NCBI RefSeq assembly: GCF_002834295.1
Contig: NZ_PISP01000002.1
Location: 248,001 to 312,000 of the forward strand
DNA: 64,000 nucleotides
Direction of reading: 5' to 3'
Source of the DNA: Rhodohalobacter barkolensis
GTDB lineage: Bacteria; Bacteroidota; Rhodothermia; Balneolales; Balneolaceae
Shown: positions 1 to 8,741 of the stretch, piece after piece
Layout of the letters: each line of letters begins with the position of its first letter
How positions within the stretch are numbered: the stretch's first letter is position 1
Notes under the pieces: generated by a model
What the model was told of the DNA's origin: nothing
The model's input: the letters and a program-made list of their open reading frames with translations, nothing else
Database searches by the model: none
Position numbers and translations under genes: made by a program

Positions 1-195
1 TGTGCCGAGTGAAGTGTCTGTTATGGAGTACTCATAAGTTGAAATTTGATGAACGTCTCCTCCATATAATTCCTGCAGCATATGAGCTACAGTTTCCATG
101 GAAACTCCGGTAAACTCAAACTCATACCCAACTTTTCGCTCCTCACCCTCAGGATTATTCCTTACCGGTGGCGATTTGAATTCTATATCATCCAT
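1..195 (-). CDS. Amidoligase-like protein, 3' part cut by window edge
   Basis: An open frame of 65 codons begins with ATG at 195 and runs off the window edge without a stop. The N-terminal peptide contains RKVGYEFEFTGVSMETVA and then ELYGG. This fits the start of the putative amidoligase family (ATP-grasp-like enzymes related to glutamine synthetase), whose members open with a GxExEFxG-type strand and a LxxLFGG segment. Such enzymes are predicted to form amide bonds between amino acids or peptides. The gene lies 78 bp downstream of the penicillin acylase gene on the same strand, so the two may be cotranscribed. Only the first 65 residues are visible and the catalytic part is missing, so the family call is an inference from a short segment. 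Confidence 0.6.
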   Translation of the reverse strand, partial: MDDIEFKSPPVRNNPEGEERKVGYEFEFTGVSMETVAHMLQELYGGDVHQISTYEYSITDTSLGT

Positions 196-273
196 GAATT
201 AGCTTTAGGGAAATCATCAACTGTATGTATAGAAAGCATTTGGAAGATGATAAGTTTCATACGGCCGGAAAAT

Positions 274-2706
274 TCAAGAGTCACCAAAACGAATGACCAG
301 TGGGTAATTTTCACTGTCAGAAGGAATTTCTGGCAGGAAATTAAGCTCAAATAGTTCACCGGTTGTCCAAGACTCAACAAAAGCGTCATAAGATTTTGAG
401 CCCGGATTACCACTCTGTCCGCCCGGATAGACACCGTAGCCTCGAACTCCGTTTGGATCGAGTTCAACCACCATTCTCCATGACGGGCCGTGACTCCCCC
501 AAACTGCATTGACCGACTCATTACTTCCGTCGGTGAATAAGTCGTAAACTCCCATGCCGGGAATTTGGCCCAGATGGTTCAAATTTGTGTTGTTGTAATG
601 TCCCCACATCCACTCGTCCGGTTCAACACCGAATCGTTCTTTTAAATTCTGAACAGCTTGTTGAAATGCGGGATATACAAGGTCATTAAACTCTTCTGTT
701 TGATCCGTTTCCGGATTATCAAACCAGGACGACTGTGGATTGCTGACAAGCAAATCTACTGTTACGTCGCGTTCGGGAGTCCGCATTGGGATATCTGAAT
801 CAAATTTGTTTGACCAGATAGCACTGTAGAGTTCACGCCACCACTCCCTGAAAACAGTGGGAGCAACCAGTTCACCTTTGTTGAGGTAATCCCAGCCGTT
901 GAGTTTATCAATAAGATTTGTCTCAGTTTCATCGAGCTGTTGATTATTCAGAGCTGCGAGCATGGGAGGCAGGGCGCGCTCAGCATGATAGCTGTAGGAG
1001 TCCATCAACAAGTCGCTGAAATCTTCAACTGTAATGTTTCCCACTTCGGCCAGCCGATCGTTAATTCTTCTGCCTCGTTCGAAAGGTGCAAAAGATTCAC
1101 CCAGATAGTATGGATAGTTTTCATCGACGGGGTACTGGTTTGCTGCACTCAGATATCCACGGTCGGGATTGAGTGAAAATGGATTGTGATCATAGGGAAT
1201 GTACTCATTCCAATCGTACCTGGAGTCGGAACCGTCGCTTACAGTTCTGCCCTGAAACTCCCATTTCAGCGGAAATTTCCCACCGGTTTGAATAGCTATG
1301 TTTCCATCTGTTCCGGCATAGTTCATATTCTGAGCGGGCGCTTTATACGTTTTAAAGGCTTCTTTAAAATCTTCGTAGTTTTCTCCGCGATTCAGTTTGT
1401 AGAAGGTCAGGAGTTCGTTCGAAGGTTCGTGTCCGATCCATTTAAGTGCATGGTCTTGCTGAATGGTTTGGCTGATCGGAGTCTCTTCACGTGTTTCATA
1501 TACAGGTCCGTGATGTGTAAAAAGAATCGTATCCTGTACGGCGTGACCCGATTTTGATTGAATAACCTCAATTCGCTCAGTAGTTGGGAGCCATTCACCA
1601 TCATGGAGATAATGCGTTCTATCCTCATCCTGGAATGTAATTTCATACCAGTCCATTACATCTGCACCGGTATTTGTTGATCCCCAGGCAATATGATCAT
1701 TGAAACCTACGATAATGGTGGGCGTGCCCTGAAGACTGACACCATACGCATTCTGATCCGGTGTGTGAAGCTGAACTTCATACCAGATAGAGGGCATACT
1801 CATATTCAGGTGCATGTCGTTAGAGAGAATCGGATAGCCGCCTTGAGTTTTGCTTCCATCCACAACCCAGTTGTTACTTCCATTAAATGGGTGTGGCTGC
1901 CAAAGTTCAATCTGATCTGTAAATGAAGGTTGATGCAGTTCATCCGGACTTTGTACTGCCATCGGTTCAAAATTCCATTCACTGCCTTCCGGTACAATTG
2001 GATCCATCAGTTCCGGTCTGGAGCTCAAGAACCGGTTGACAAAATCCTCACCGAGGTGTGCCATTGTGTTGCTTGTGCGAACATCTTCAGAGCGTGCCGC
2101 TAGCATCTGTGTCATGTATTTCAGCAGCAGCGCCGTATTGATCGGTTTCCACTCCTCAGGTTTTACGTCCAATATTTTGTACTCAACCGGATAATTTTTG
2201 TAGTTGAGAGTCTGAATGTATGCATTGACACCATCTGCATATGCATTTATTGCATTCGAAATAACGGGATCTGAACCAATTTCTTCCATTGCTTTTTCTG
2301 CACCGTACAGCATCCCTAGGCGCCGCTGATTTTTATCGTATTCGATCATTTCATCCCCCAGCCACTCGGCAAGAAATCCCCCGGCTGCCCTAATCTGAAG
2401 CTCCATCTGGAATAATCGGTCGCGAGCGGTTATGTATCCCTGAGTGTAGTAGAGGTCGTAGTCGTTCTGTGCGAAGATGTGGGGGACCTGACGTTCATCA
2501 AAATAAACTTCAACAGGTTCATTCAGTTCATTCGATTGGAGCGATATTTCACCTGCTGCCTGCTCTGTTTCGGCATTTGCCCAGAAACCGCTTGTCGGAT
2601 GAAAAAATGATCCGACCGGTGGAAGTGGCCCCAGCTGCAGTGAATAGGTAAAAAGAAGTATCCCAAGAAGAATGATTGAAAGAAAAGCGTAAATTTTGGT
2701 AACCAT
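274..2706 (-). CDS. Penicillin acylase family protein (Ntn hydrolase)
   Basis: An 810-residue protein of the penicillin/acyl-homoserine-lactone acylase family. Members are exported and cleave themselves into two chains, with the new N-terminal Ser of the beta chain as nucleophile. Here the N-terminal hydrophobic segment (about residues 5-22) fits a signal peptide or anchor. The alpha-chain motif GYITARDRLFQMEL lies near residues 90-103. The self-cleavage site GSNNW places the nucleophile at Ser277, followed by the conserved NDMHL. Length matches the family (about 750-850). The substrate cannot be read from sequence; amide hydrolysis in the periplasm is the family role. I chose ATG at 2706; a GTG two codons upstream is also possible. 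The start codon sits in a perfect 13-bp inverted repeat, listed separately. The downstream neighbour is an amidoligase-like gene. Confidence 0.9.
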   Translation of the reverse strand: MVTKIYAFLSIILLGILLFTYSLQLGPLPPVGSFFHPTSGFWANAETEQAAGEISLQSNELNEPVEVYFDERQVPHIFAQNDYDLYYTQGYITARDRLFQMELQIRAAGGFLAEWLGDEMIEYDKNQRRLGMLYGAEKAMEEIGSDPVISNAINAYADGVNAYIQTLNYKNYPVEYKILDVKPEEWKPINTALLLKYMTQMLAARSEDVRTSNTMAHLGEDFVNRFLSSRPELMDPIVPEGSEWNFEPMAVQSPDELHQPSFTDQIELWQPHPFNGSNNWVVDGSKTQGGYPILSNDMHLNMSMPSIWYEVQLHTPDQNAYGVSLQGTPTIIVGFNDHIAWGSTNTGADVMDWYEITFQDEDRTHYLHDGEWLPTTERIEVIQSKSGHAVQDTILFTHHGPVYETREETPISQTIQQDHALKWIGHEPSNELLTFYKLNRGENYEDFKEAFKTYKAPAQNMNYAGTDGNIAIQTGGKFPLKWEFQGRTVSDGSDSRYDWNEYIPYDHNPFSLNPDRGYLSAANQYPVDENYPYYLGESFAPFERGRRINDRLAEVGNITVEDFSDLLMDSYSYHAERALPPMLAALNNQQLDETETNLIDKLNGWDYLNKGELVAPTVFREWWRELYSAIWSNKFDSDIPMRTPERDVTVDLLVSNPQSSWFDNPETDQTEEFNDLVYPAFQQAVQNLKERFGVEPDEWMWGHYNNTNLNHLGQIPGMGVYDLFTDGSNESVNAVWGSHGPSWRMVVELDPNGVRGYGVYPGGQSGNPGSKSYDAFVESWTTGELFELNFLPEIPSDSENYPLVIRFGDS

Positions 2707-2747
2707 CAGCACATTTTTTTATTAATCATTTCAAGGTTACCAAAATT
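2692..2747 (-). promoter_or_regulatory. 13-bp perfect inverted repeat across the acylase start codon
   Basis: Arms 2692-2704 and 2735-2747 are exact reverse complements (aattttggtaacc / ggttaccaaaatt) separated by 30 bp. In the mRNA the downstream arm begins at the G of the ATG start codon, so a hairpin would place the ribosome entry region in its loop. The 9-bp core tttggtaac also occurs upstream of the response regulator gene (6606-6614, reverse) and hemH (9624-9632). Either a translational hairpin or a DNA operator is possible; the function is inferred. Confidence 0.45.
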
Positions 2748-2803
2748 GATTGTAACTGAAAAGTTTAGTTGTAGCGGAATGAGTATTTAGGGTGCAATCA
2801 TTT

Positions 2804-3562
2804 TTAAAATGACAGTACAATCCCATTTTTCAATTCGTAAGTCAGGTTTGGTACATCAATGACAGGTTCTACGTCATATGTCATGCTAAAGCTGACCCTG
2901 AATGTGAGTGAGCGACTCATCCTGATATTGAGTTGGTTTTCTGATGTAGCTCGCGGCTTAAAAAATCGACTAGGTCTGGCCTGATAGTAGCCAATCATAG
3001 TGAGGGATGTTTGTGGGTTGAGCTGACCCCGAACTACAATATTGCTTGTACTTTTGATGAATTCATTTTTCACGGTTACTGCATCACTTAATCCCCACTC
3101 TTCAAATTCGTACATGAATCCTGTGGAGATCCGGCCCATTAAATTGGGTTGTGATAAAAACGTATATCGAATTCCAACTCCTGCAATTGCGCGGTTTAGC
3201 AAACCCAGATTGTCGTTGTACTGATACTGGACAAAACCTTCCGGAGAGAGGGTATTCTTTCGATGGAGTGTAGACCGCAAATGTACGTAGCCGTTACTGA
3301 CAAGTGAATTGCCGTCGACATTTACAAGGTCAATATTTGTAAGCAGCAGATATCCGTGTTTGTCAGAAAAGTAGGCCGCATTCGCCTGTCCGCCTACTTT
3401 TATAACTCTATCGTTAAATTTGTTAAGTGAGAAATCGGCCCCTAGTTCTCCGGTCCAGCCGGTGGTGTCGGCATCGGCACGAACTCGTTCCACGTTAAGT
3501 ACCTGTGCCTGCAATGTATTTAGAGAGAGAAAAAAAATGAAAAGTAATAACAGTGTTCGCAA
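2804..3562 (-). CDS. DUF481-like outer membrane beta-barrel protein
   Basis: A 252-residue protein with a clear signal peptide (hydrophobic stretch at residues 3-17, then QAQ). Alternating strands and a C-terminal Phe are typical of outer-membrane barrels. Repeated strand patterns such as NLMGRISTGFMYEFEEWG and the overall size match DUF481-type proteins, which are salt-induced barrels of unknown role. The frame has no ATG near its start. The best start is TTG at 3562, because the signal peptide begins directly behind it and a stop codon closes the frame six codons upstream. It lies about 100 bp upstream of the acylase gene on the same strand; cotranscription is possible but not shown. Confidence 0.7.
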   Translation of the reverse strand: MRTLLLLFIFFLSLNTLQAQVLNVERVRADADTTGWTGELGADFSLNKFNDRVIKVGGQANAAYFSDKHGYLLLTNIDLVNVDGNSLVSNGYVHLRSTLHRKNTLSPEGFVQYQYNDNLGLLNRAIAGVGIRYTFLSQPNLMGRISTGFMYEFEEWGLSDAVTVKNEFIKSTSNIVVRGQLNPQTSLTMIGYYQARPSRFFKPRATSENQLNIRMSRSLTFRVSFSMTYDVEPVIDVPNLTYELKNGIVLSF

Positions 3563-3633
3563 TGTACTGATGATTGGTTAAACGTTGGACTTATTGAACT
3601 GGATTACTCAGTTGTAGGATTCAGAATAAAAAA

Positions 3634-3662
3634 AACGGAATCGCGTGCAGAACGATTCCGTT
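3634..3662 (-). terminator. Rho-independent terminator of the guanidine-modifying enzyme gene
   Basis: A perfect 10-bp stem (aacggaatcg at 3634-3643, cgattccgtt at 3653-3662) with a 9-nt loop. On the minus strand it is followed by a T-run, from the A-run at 3628-3635. It ends transcription of the gene at 3706-4602. Confidence 0.85.
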
Positions 3663-3705
3663 AAAGTTTAAAACTGTGGTGTAAACAGAAAAAGAAGCAA
3701 GAAAA

Positions 3706-4602
3706 TTACCAAAGAAGCATTTTCATGCAGAAAACACTCCCGCCACTTTTAATGTATTCGAATGTACTGTACTCGTGAACTGAAAAACCTGCGTCACGTA
3801 ATTTTTGATTTACGTCGGTACATCCCTGCTGGATGAGCACATTTTTTCCATCCGGACAAGTTGCGTTAACCGCAAACAATTTCTCAGCTTCATACTGTGT
3901 GGCTTCAATAACATTTTCGAAGAGTTTGTGAATCATATCCAGGCCTTCTTGCTGAAATGCATCAGGATAGATCAACACGCTGTTTTCATTCAGCATGGCC
4001 ATGCAGGTATCCAGGTGATAGAATTTCTCGTCGGTTAATTCAAGAGCCACAACCGGAGTGTCAAATTTTTCTGAAATCTGGTCATAGGCTTTCAAAGATG
4101 AGCGAAAACCGTAGCCGCCCCAAAGCAGTCTCTTCTTAAAGTGCCAAAGTGCATCTCCCATGCCTTCAAAATCGTCGACTTGAGAGTTGTCAAGATATTC
4201 AACCTCATAACCCAATTGTCGGTACCACTTTTCAATATGCGGAACTTCATCTTTCCGTTCCGGAGAGTGCATGATGCTCATCAACACTTTCTTATTTCCA
4301 TCTTCATCGATAAATGGCAGGCTTTGATTGGCACAGAAAACCATGTCCGGTAATCCTTCAACACCATCTAACTGATGAACATTAAAACCGAGCTCTTCAT
4401 ATCCATCTACAAGATGTTCCCACTCATTGAGAGCCTGCATTTTGTCCACGCGGCCCACGTGATCTTTCATATGCGGGTTGATCACATACTCCACATCAAA
4501 GTAAGTCGGTTTTACCGTTAGTACCTGTTTAGGTGCAGGCATAGATGGGATATCAGAAAGAGTGAAATCGATTTGATCAGCAGAGGTGTAAATTTTTTTC
4601 AT
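3706..4602 (-). CDS. Guanidine-modifying enzyme (DDAH / arginine deiminase-related)
   Basis: A 298-residue protein of the pentein fold that includes dimethylarginine dimethylaminohydrolase, arginine deiminase and amidinotransferases. These enzymes attack a guanidinium carbon with a Cys and release citrulline or transfer the amidino group. The expected landmarks are visible: PDMVFCANQ (Asp86 and Asn92), FYHLDTCM with His196, and SGGSVFCM near the end with the nucleophile Cys292. The size fits DDAH-like proteins better than the longer arginine deiminases. It is monocistronic, with its own terminator, and divergent from the DUF58 gene. The exact substrate (arginine, methylarginine or another guanidine) is undetermined. 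Confidence 0.82.
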   Translation of the reverse strand: MKKIYTSADQIDFTLSDIPSMPAPKQVLTVKPTYFDVEYVINPHMKDHVGRVDKMQALNEWEHLVDGYEELGFNVHQLDGVEGLPDMVFCANQSLPFIDEDGNKKVLMSIMHSPERKDEVPHIEKWYRQLGYEVEYLDNSQVDDFEGMGDALWHFKKRLLWGGYGFRSSLKAYDQISEKFDTPVVALELTDEKFYHLDTCMAMLNENSVLIYPDAFQQEGLDMIHKLFENVIEATQYEAEKLFAVNATCPDGKNVLIQQGCTDVNQKLRDAGFSVHEYSTFEYIKSGGSVFCMKMLLW

Positions 4603-4776
4603 TTCTATAGTTTTTTAGTGAAGTCTCTCGGCCAGGCCATGAGCAATTGGCCTGTTAAAATTACATCGCTTAGTTTACAGTATACAAGAGTAAGAAATTT
4701 CGCAGCCATCTTCCAAATATAGCATACAATTAAAATCAGTTTTTGCCGATAAAGTCTAAAAAGTATAGGTTCTGTT

Positions 4777-5697
4777 ATGCTATTGGATTCAGACATATTA
4801 ACACAGTTAGCGCCACTGGAGATAAAAGCCCGAAGAATTGTTGAAGGGTTTATATCCGGGCTCCATAAAAGTCCTTATCACGGGTTTAGCGTAGAGTTTG
4901 CGGAGCACAAGCCTTACAATCAGGGAGATGATTTTAAACATATTGACTGGAAGGTATATGGCAAAACCGAACGTTTTTATGTGAAGCGATATGAAGCGGA
5001 GACAAATCTCCGGGCTCATGTAGTTCTGGATATCAGCAGTTCTATGAATTACAAATATTTTGCTGAGTGGAGCAAATTGAAGTATGCAATCCATTATGCT
5101 TCTGCTTTGATGTATATGATGCATCGACAGAGAGATGCTTGCGGTCTGGTACTGTTTGATGATAAGATCCAAACACAGTTTCCGGCTAAATCGTCCTATA
5201 CTCACCTCAGATTGCTGTTTACGGAACTTGAAAAAGAGCTGAAGGCTGAATTGAATCAATCCAAACCCAAAAAGAAATCCGCTTCTGCAGAAGCACTGCA
5301 TTCATTGGCAGAAAGTCTTAAAAACAGGAGCCTTGTGGTGATTATTACCGATCTTTTTGAAAATGTAAGCGGTCACGATTCCTTGATCTCCGCTATGCGG
5401 CATTTACGGCACCAGCGGCACGAGGTTTTGTTGTTTAATGTTCTGGAGCATAAAAGTGAAAGAGAACTCGACTTTCCGGACGGGCGTTACCTTTTTGAGG
5501 ATATGGAGACAGGGGAAGAGATGGAGATGAATCCGTCACAGTTTAAAGAATCATACAAAAAGAAAGTGGACGAGTTTACTCAGAAATTCAAAATTGAATG
5601 TAATGAGGCCGGCGTGGATTTTGAAGAGATTGACACACAGAAACCGTTTGATCTTGCACTCCTGGCCTATCTGAATAAACGCAAACGTCTGGGTTGA
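4777..5697 (+). CDS. DUF58 domain-containing protein
   Basis: A 306-residue protein containing the DUF58 signature HKPYNQGDDFKHIDWKVYGK around residues 44-63, followed by a von Willebrand factor A-like fold (LDISSSM, a MIDAS-type DxSxS, near residues 89-95). DUF58 proteins normally sit next to a MoxR-type AAA+ ATPase and vWA/BatA proteins and act as adaptor or chaperone partners. No MoxR gene is in this window, so this copy looks detached from the usual cluster. No membrane segment is evident, so it is probably cytoplasmic. Its stop is 3 bp from the stop of the converging SDR gene. Confidence 0.85.
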   Translation: MLLDSDILTQLAPLEIKARRIVEGFISGLHKSPYHGFSVEFAEHKPYNQGDDFKHIDWKVYGKTERFYVKRYEAETNLRAHVVLDISSSMNYKYFAEWSKLKYAIHYASALMYMMHRQRDACGLVLFDDKIQTQFPAKSSYTHLRLLFTELEKELKAELNQSKPKKKSASAEALHSLAESLKNRSLVVIITDLFENVSGHDSLISAMRHLRHQRHEVLLFNVLEHKSERELDFPDGRYLFEDMETGEEMEMNPSQFKESYKKKVDEFTQKFKIECNEAGVDFEEIDTQKPFDLALLAYLNKRKRLG

Positions 5698-5700
5698 GAA

Positions 5701-6495
5701 TCAGGTGACGCTTACTCGTTTCAGGATTTTGTTGAATAACTTTGGTACCCATCTTTTCAGATATACGCCTACAATTTCAGCTCCGCCTAAATAGATTTCT
5801 TCTTTACGGGAGGCCAATTTTGGGATCAGTTTTTTAGCGAATTCATCGGGCGGCATAGCATTTTTTTGGCCTTTACCCATTTTGTTAAATTTTTCGCCTG
5901 TGCCGGTCAGGGCGTTAATTGTAACGTCTGTTTTAACGTAACCCGGACAGACGAGTGTTACCTCGACGTTGTGCTCATAAAGCTCTTGGCGCAGTGAATC
6001 GAACCATCCATGCAGGGCATGTTTTGAGGCAGCGTAGGTGCTTCGGAACTTGGTGCCAAATTTCCCCATTACGCTGCTTATTACTACAATATGTCCTGAT
6101 TGCTGCTCAATGAGTGTAGGCAAGAGAGCTTTTGTGAGGGCCACGGTGCCAAAAAAATTAACCTCCATAACCCGGCGCACGGTAGACATTTCCGTTTCAA
6201 CTGCATAGGACCTTTGGCTAACTCCACCGTTGTTAATGAGCATGTCTATATGGCCAAACATGGTGAGTGCTTCTTCAACTTTATCTTTCATTGCTGAAGT
6301 ATCCGTTAAATCAAGCGGCAGAATTTTGACACTCTCTTCGCCATCCTCACAGTTGCTCTTTACGCGCTCAAGTTCATCTACACGGCGTGCAGACAGAATT
6401 AAAAGTGCTCCTTTTTTGTTAAATTCGTACGCAAGAGCTTCCCCAATTCCGGAAGAAGCTCCGGTAATCCAGATTACTTTTTTTTGAAGACCCAT
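5701..6495 (-). CDS. Short-chain dehydrogenase/reductase
   Basis: A classical SDR of 264 residues. It has the NAD(P)-binding motif TGASSGIGEA near residues 10-19, the NNGG motif (NAG variant), the catalytic Ser (VVISSVMG) and YAASK with the catalytic Tyr and Lys. The C-terminal tail PKLFNKILKRV resembles DHRS7/retinol-dehydrogenase-like SDRs. The substrate is unknown. I place the start at ATG 6495, because the Rossmann strand begins directly behind it; a TTG eight codons upstream also opens the frame. It converges with the DUF58 gene with almost no spacing. Confidence 0.88.
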   Translation of the reverse strand: MGLQKKVIWITGASSGIGEALAYEFNKKGALLILSARRVDELERVKSNCEDGEESVKILPLDLTDTSAMKDKVEEALTMFGHIDMLINNGGVSQRSYAVETEMSTVRRVMEVNFFGTVALTKALLPTLIEQQSGHIVVISSVMGKFGTKFRSTYAASKHALHGWFDSLRQELYEHNVEVTLVCPGYVKTDVTINALTGTGEKFNKMGKGQKNAMPPDEFAKKLIPKLASRKEEIYLGGAEIVGVYLKRWVPKLFNKILKRVSVT

Positions 6496-6604
6496 TTGCT
6501 GAAGTTTGTTATCATTCAATCGAAATATAGTCGATTCATCGTCAACTCTAAATCTAAATTGAATAAACCGGGTTGATACAATCAGATTCTGTATGGGAAG
6601 TTTT

Positions 6605-6616
6605 AGTTACCAAACT
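6605..6616. promoter_or_regulatory. Semi-palindromic site upstream of the two-component genes
   Basis: The sequence agttaccaaact, 37 bp upstream of the response regulator start, is the exact reverse complement of agtttggtaact upstream of hemH (9622-9633). Its central 9 bp also occur in the acylase leader. A shared regulator site is possible; chance cannot be excluded from three occurrences. Confidence 0.3.
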
Positions 6617-6652
6617 CAAATAGCGTCAAATTAATAGAACTCAAAACCTGAT

Positions 6653-7348
6653 ATGCAGCCAAAACAAACCATCCTTTTAGTAGAAGATGAAATTGAGCCG
6701 GCAGAAATGTTGGCCAATTATTTAGAGATGAATAATTTTAACGTATTGATGGCTCATGATGGACTAAAAGCACTGGAATTGATTGAAAAGCATGCGAGTG
6801 ATATTCACCTGGCCGTGCTGGATATTATGGTCCCGAATGTGGATGGGAAAGAGATTTGCAGCGTTATTCGCAATCATCCTGTAATGAGTGATATCCCGGT
6901 TATTTTTCTAACAGCCAAAGATAAAGAGAAAGATGAAATTGAAGGGTTGGAGTTAGGAGCGGATGATTACATTTCAAAACCTGCAAGTTTAAAGCTTGTT
7001 CAGGCACATATTGAATCTCTACTGCGAAGGCAACATCCACAAAACAGTAAATGGATTCAGCATGGTGATCTTTTCCTGGATACCAGTGGGAAAGATCTGT
7101 ACTACAAAGATCACCGTGTAGACTTAACATCAACGGAATACGCTATTGCAGAGATTTTTTTTCAGAATCCGAAAAGGGTTTATTCCCGTCAGGAAATTTT
7201 AGAACATATTGGTGGTGAAGATCGGTTTGTGTTTGACCGAACCGTTGACGTGCATATCAAAAACCTGAGATTGAAATTGGGTGAAGCTTCGGATATGATT
7301 AAGACCTATCGTGGTTTGGGGTATGGAATGAACAGGGAACTCCTTTGA
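6653..7348 (+). CDS. OmpR/PhoB-family response regulator
   Basis: A 231-residue regulator. The receiver domain spans about residues 1-122, with the acidic pair Glu11/Asp12, the phosphate acceptor Asp57 (AVLDIMVP), Thr in FLTAKD and Lys in ISKPAS. The C-terminal winged-helix domain (about 135-230) contains the typical LTSTEYAI and RTVDVHIKNLRLKLG segments. It is followed after one base by its sensor kinase gene, so the two form one operon. The target genes are unknown. Confidence 0.95.
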   Translation: MQPKQTILLVEDEIEPAEMLANYLEMNNFNVLMAHDGLKALELIEKHASDIHLAVLDIMVPNVDGKEICSVIRNHPVMSDIPVIFLTAKDKEKDEIEGLELGADDYISKPASLKLVQAHIESLLRRQHPQNSKWIQHGDLFLDTSGKDLYYKDHRVDLTSTEYAIAEIFFQNPKRVYSRQEILEHIGGEDRFVFDRTVDVHIKNLRLKLGEASDMIKTYRGLGYGMNRELL

Positions 7349-7349
7349 T

Positions 7350-8741
7350 ATGAGTATTCGCTCCAAACTGGCCTGGACGTTTATTTTGCTGTTAATTTTT
7401 GGCATTACAGCAATTAGCAGTTATTCCATTCTTTTTATTCGAAACTATCTTCTCAGTGAAGGGGAGCTTCAAATTGTGAATGATACCGAGTGGCTGGCCA
7501 TCACCATTCAAAATCTGCGACTGGGCAGTGATTTTGAGACGAACCTGAACGAAGCGGCTCGAACATCAGGATACCAAATAGCAGTGTACGATGAGGATGG
7601 AGAGCTCTTTGCAGAGGTGCCTTACCATACCGAAAGAGTGGCGCCCGAACTGATTGATGGCTTAACAACGTCGTTCGATCAGGCCGAGAATGGCGTCTTG
7701 TTGCAGAATCAATCAGATAACGATCTTTTACGCGCATTTTATGAATTGGACAGTGATTTAAATCCGGCCAGTTATCTCTTGGTCAGTATAGAAAAAGATC
7801 AGATTTACGCACCTATTAAAACGATTCGATGGATTATCTACACCGGAATGTTCATTTCAATCGGGCTGGTCATTTTAGTGAGCATTCTCTTTTCGCGCTA
7901 CATATCGAGGCCCATCCTGCAGTTAGAGTCTGCCGCGAGGGATATTGCAGAAGGTAACGTTGACCGGACATTGAACCTAGACAGAAAAGATGAATTTGGA
8001 CAGTTGGCAAAATCATTGAACCGAATGGCAGAACGATTCAGGGCAGACAATGAAGAGATGAAAAAGCTGTACGAGAAGCAGAGTCAATTCTTTGCAGATA
8101 TCACCCACGAAATCAGAAATCCGTTGCATACTATCTCAGGTTCACTCGAAATGCTGGAGTTGGACTCTTTGTCGGAAGAACAGAAGGATCATTACCTGAA
8201 AACCGCTGCCCGGCAGGCTGTACGAATTAACCGGCTATTTGTTGACCTTAAAACCCTTCAGCACTACGATTCAGATTCTCATTTTATTGAGAAAAAGCCA
8301 TTTGATATCAAAGAAATAATCACTCAGGTAATCAGTGTGTACAATTCTCAGGCTGAGAAAAAAGGAATTGATATAGAGTATAATGGCAGCACAGGGGAGG
8401 TTTATGCAGATCCTAACAAAATTGAACAGGTTCTGGAAAATCTGGTTTCAAACGCTGTTAAGTATACCAATGATGGGAAGATTGTGGTTTCGGTAGAGAA
8501 AGATGAAAACCAATTCACCATACATATAAAAGATTCAGGAATTGGAATATCCAATGAACATCTTGAGAGGTTATTTGATCGATTTTACCGGACAGATAAA
8601 GCACGTTCCAGGGATAAGGGAGGGACAGGTTTGGGCCTCGCTGTTGTAAAAAGCATTCTGAGTGCCCACGGATCTGACATTCAAGTTAAGAGCAAGCCCG
8701 GTAAGGGATCAGATTTTTGGTTTACCCTACCGTCGGCTTGA
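7350..8741 (+). CDS. Sensor histidine kinase with HAMP domain
   Basis: A 463-residue membrane kinase. Transmembrane segment 1 covers about residues 8-30, followed by a periplasmic sensor region to about 160 and transmembrane segment 2 (about 161-181). A HAMP linker follows, then HisKA with phosphoacceptor His253 (FADITHEIRNPL). The HATPase domain shows the N-box (ENLVSNAVKY), DSGIGIS and GGTGLGLAVV. It is the partner of the response regulator gene directly upstream. The periplasmic part matches no sensor I recognise. Its 3' end overlaps the converging aquaporin gene by 15 bp. Confidence 0.95.
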   Translation: MSIRSKLAWTFILLLIFGITAISSYSILFIRNYLLSEGELQIVNDTEWLAITIQNLRLGSDFETNLNEAARTSGYQIAVYDEDGELFAEVPYHTERVAPELIDGLTTSFDQAENGVLLQNQSDNDLLRAFYELDSDLNPASYLLVSIEKDQIYAPIKTIRWIIYTGMFISIGLVILVSILFSRYISRPILQLESAARDIAEGNVDRTLNLDRKDEFGQLAKSLNRMAERFRADNEEMKKLYEKQSQFFADITHEIRNPLHTISGSLEMLELDSLSEEQKDHYLKTAARQAVRINRLFVDLKTLQHYDSDSHFIEKKPFDIKEIITQVISVYNSQAEKKGIDIEYNGSTGEVYADPNKIEQVLENLVSNAVKYTNDGKIVVSVEKDENQFTIHIKDSGIGISNEHLERLFDRFYRTDKARSRDKGGTGLGLAVVKSILSAHGSDIQVKSKPGKGSDFWFTLPSA

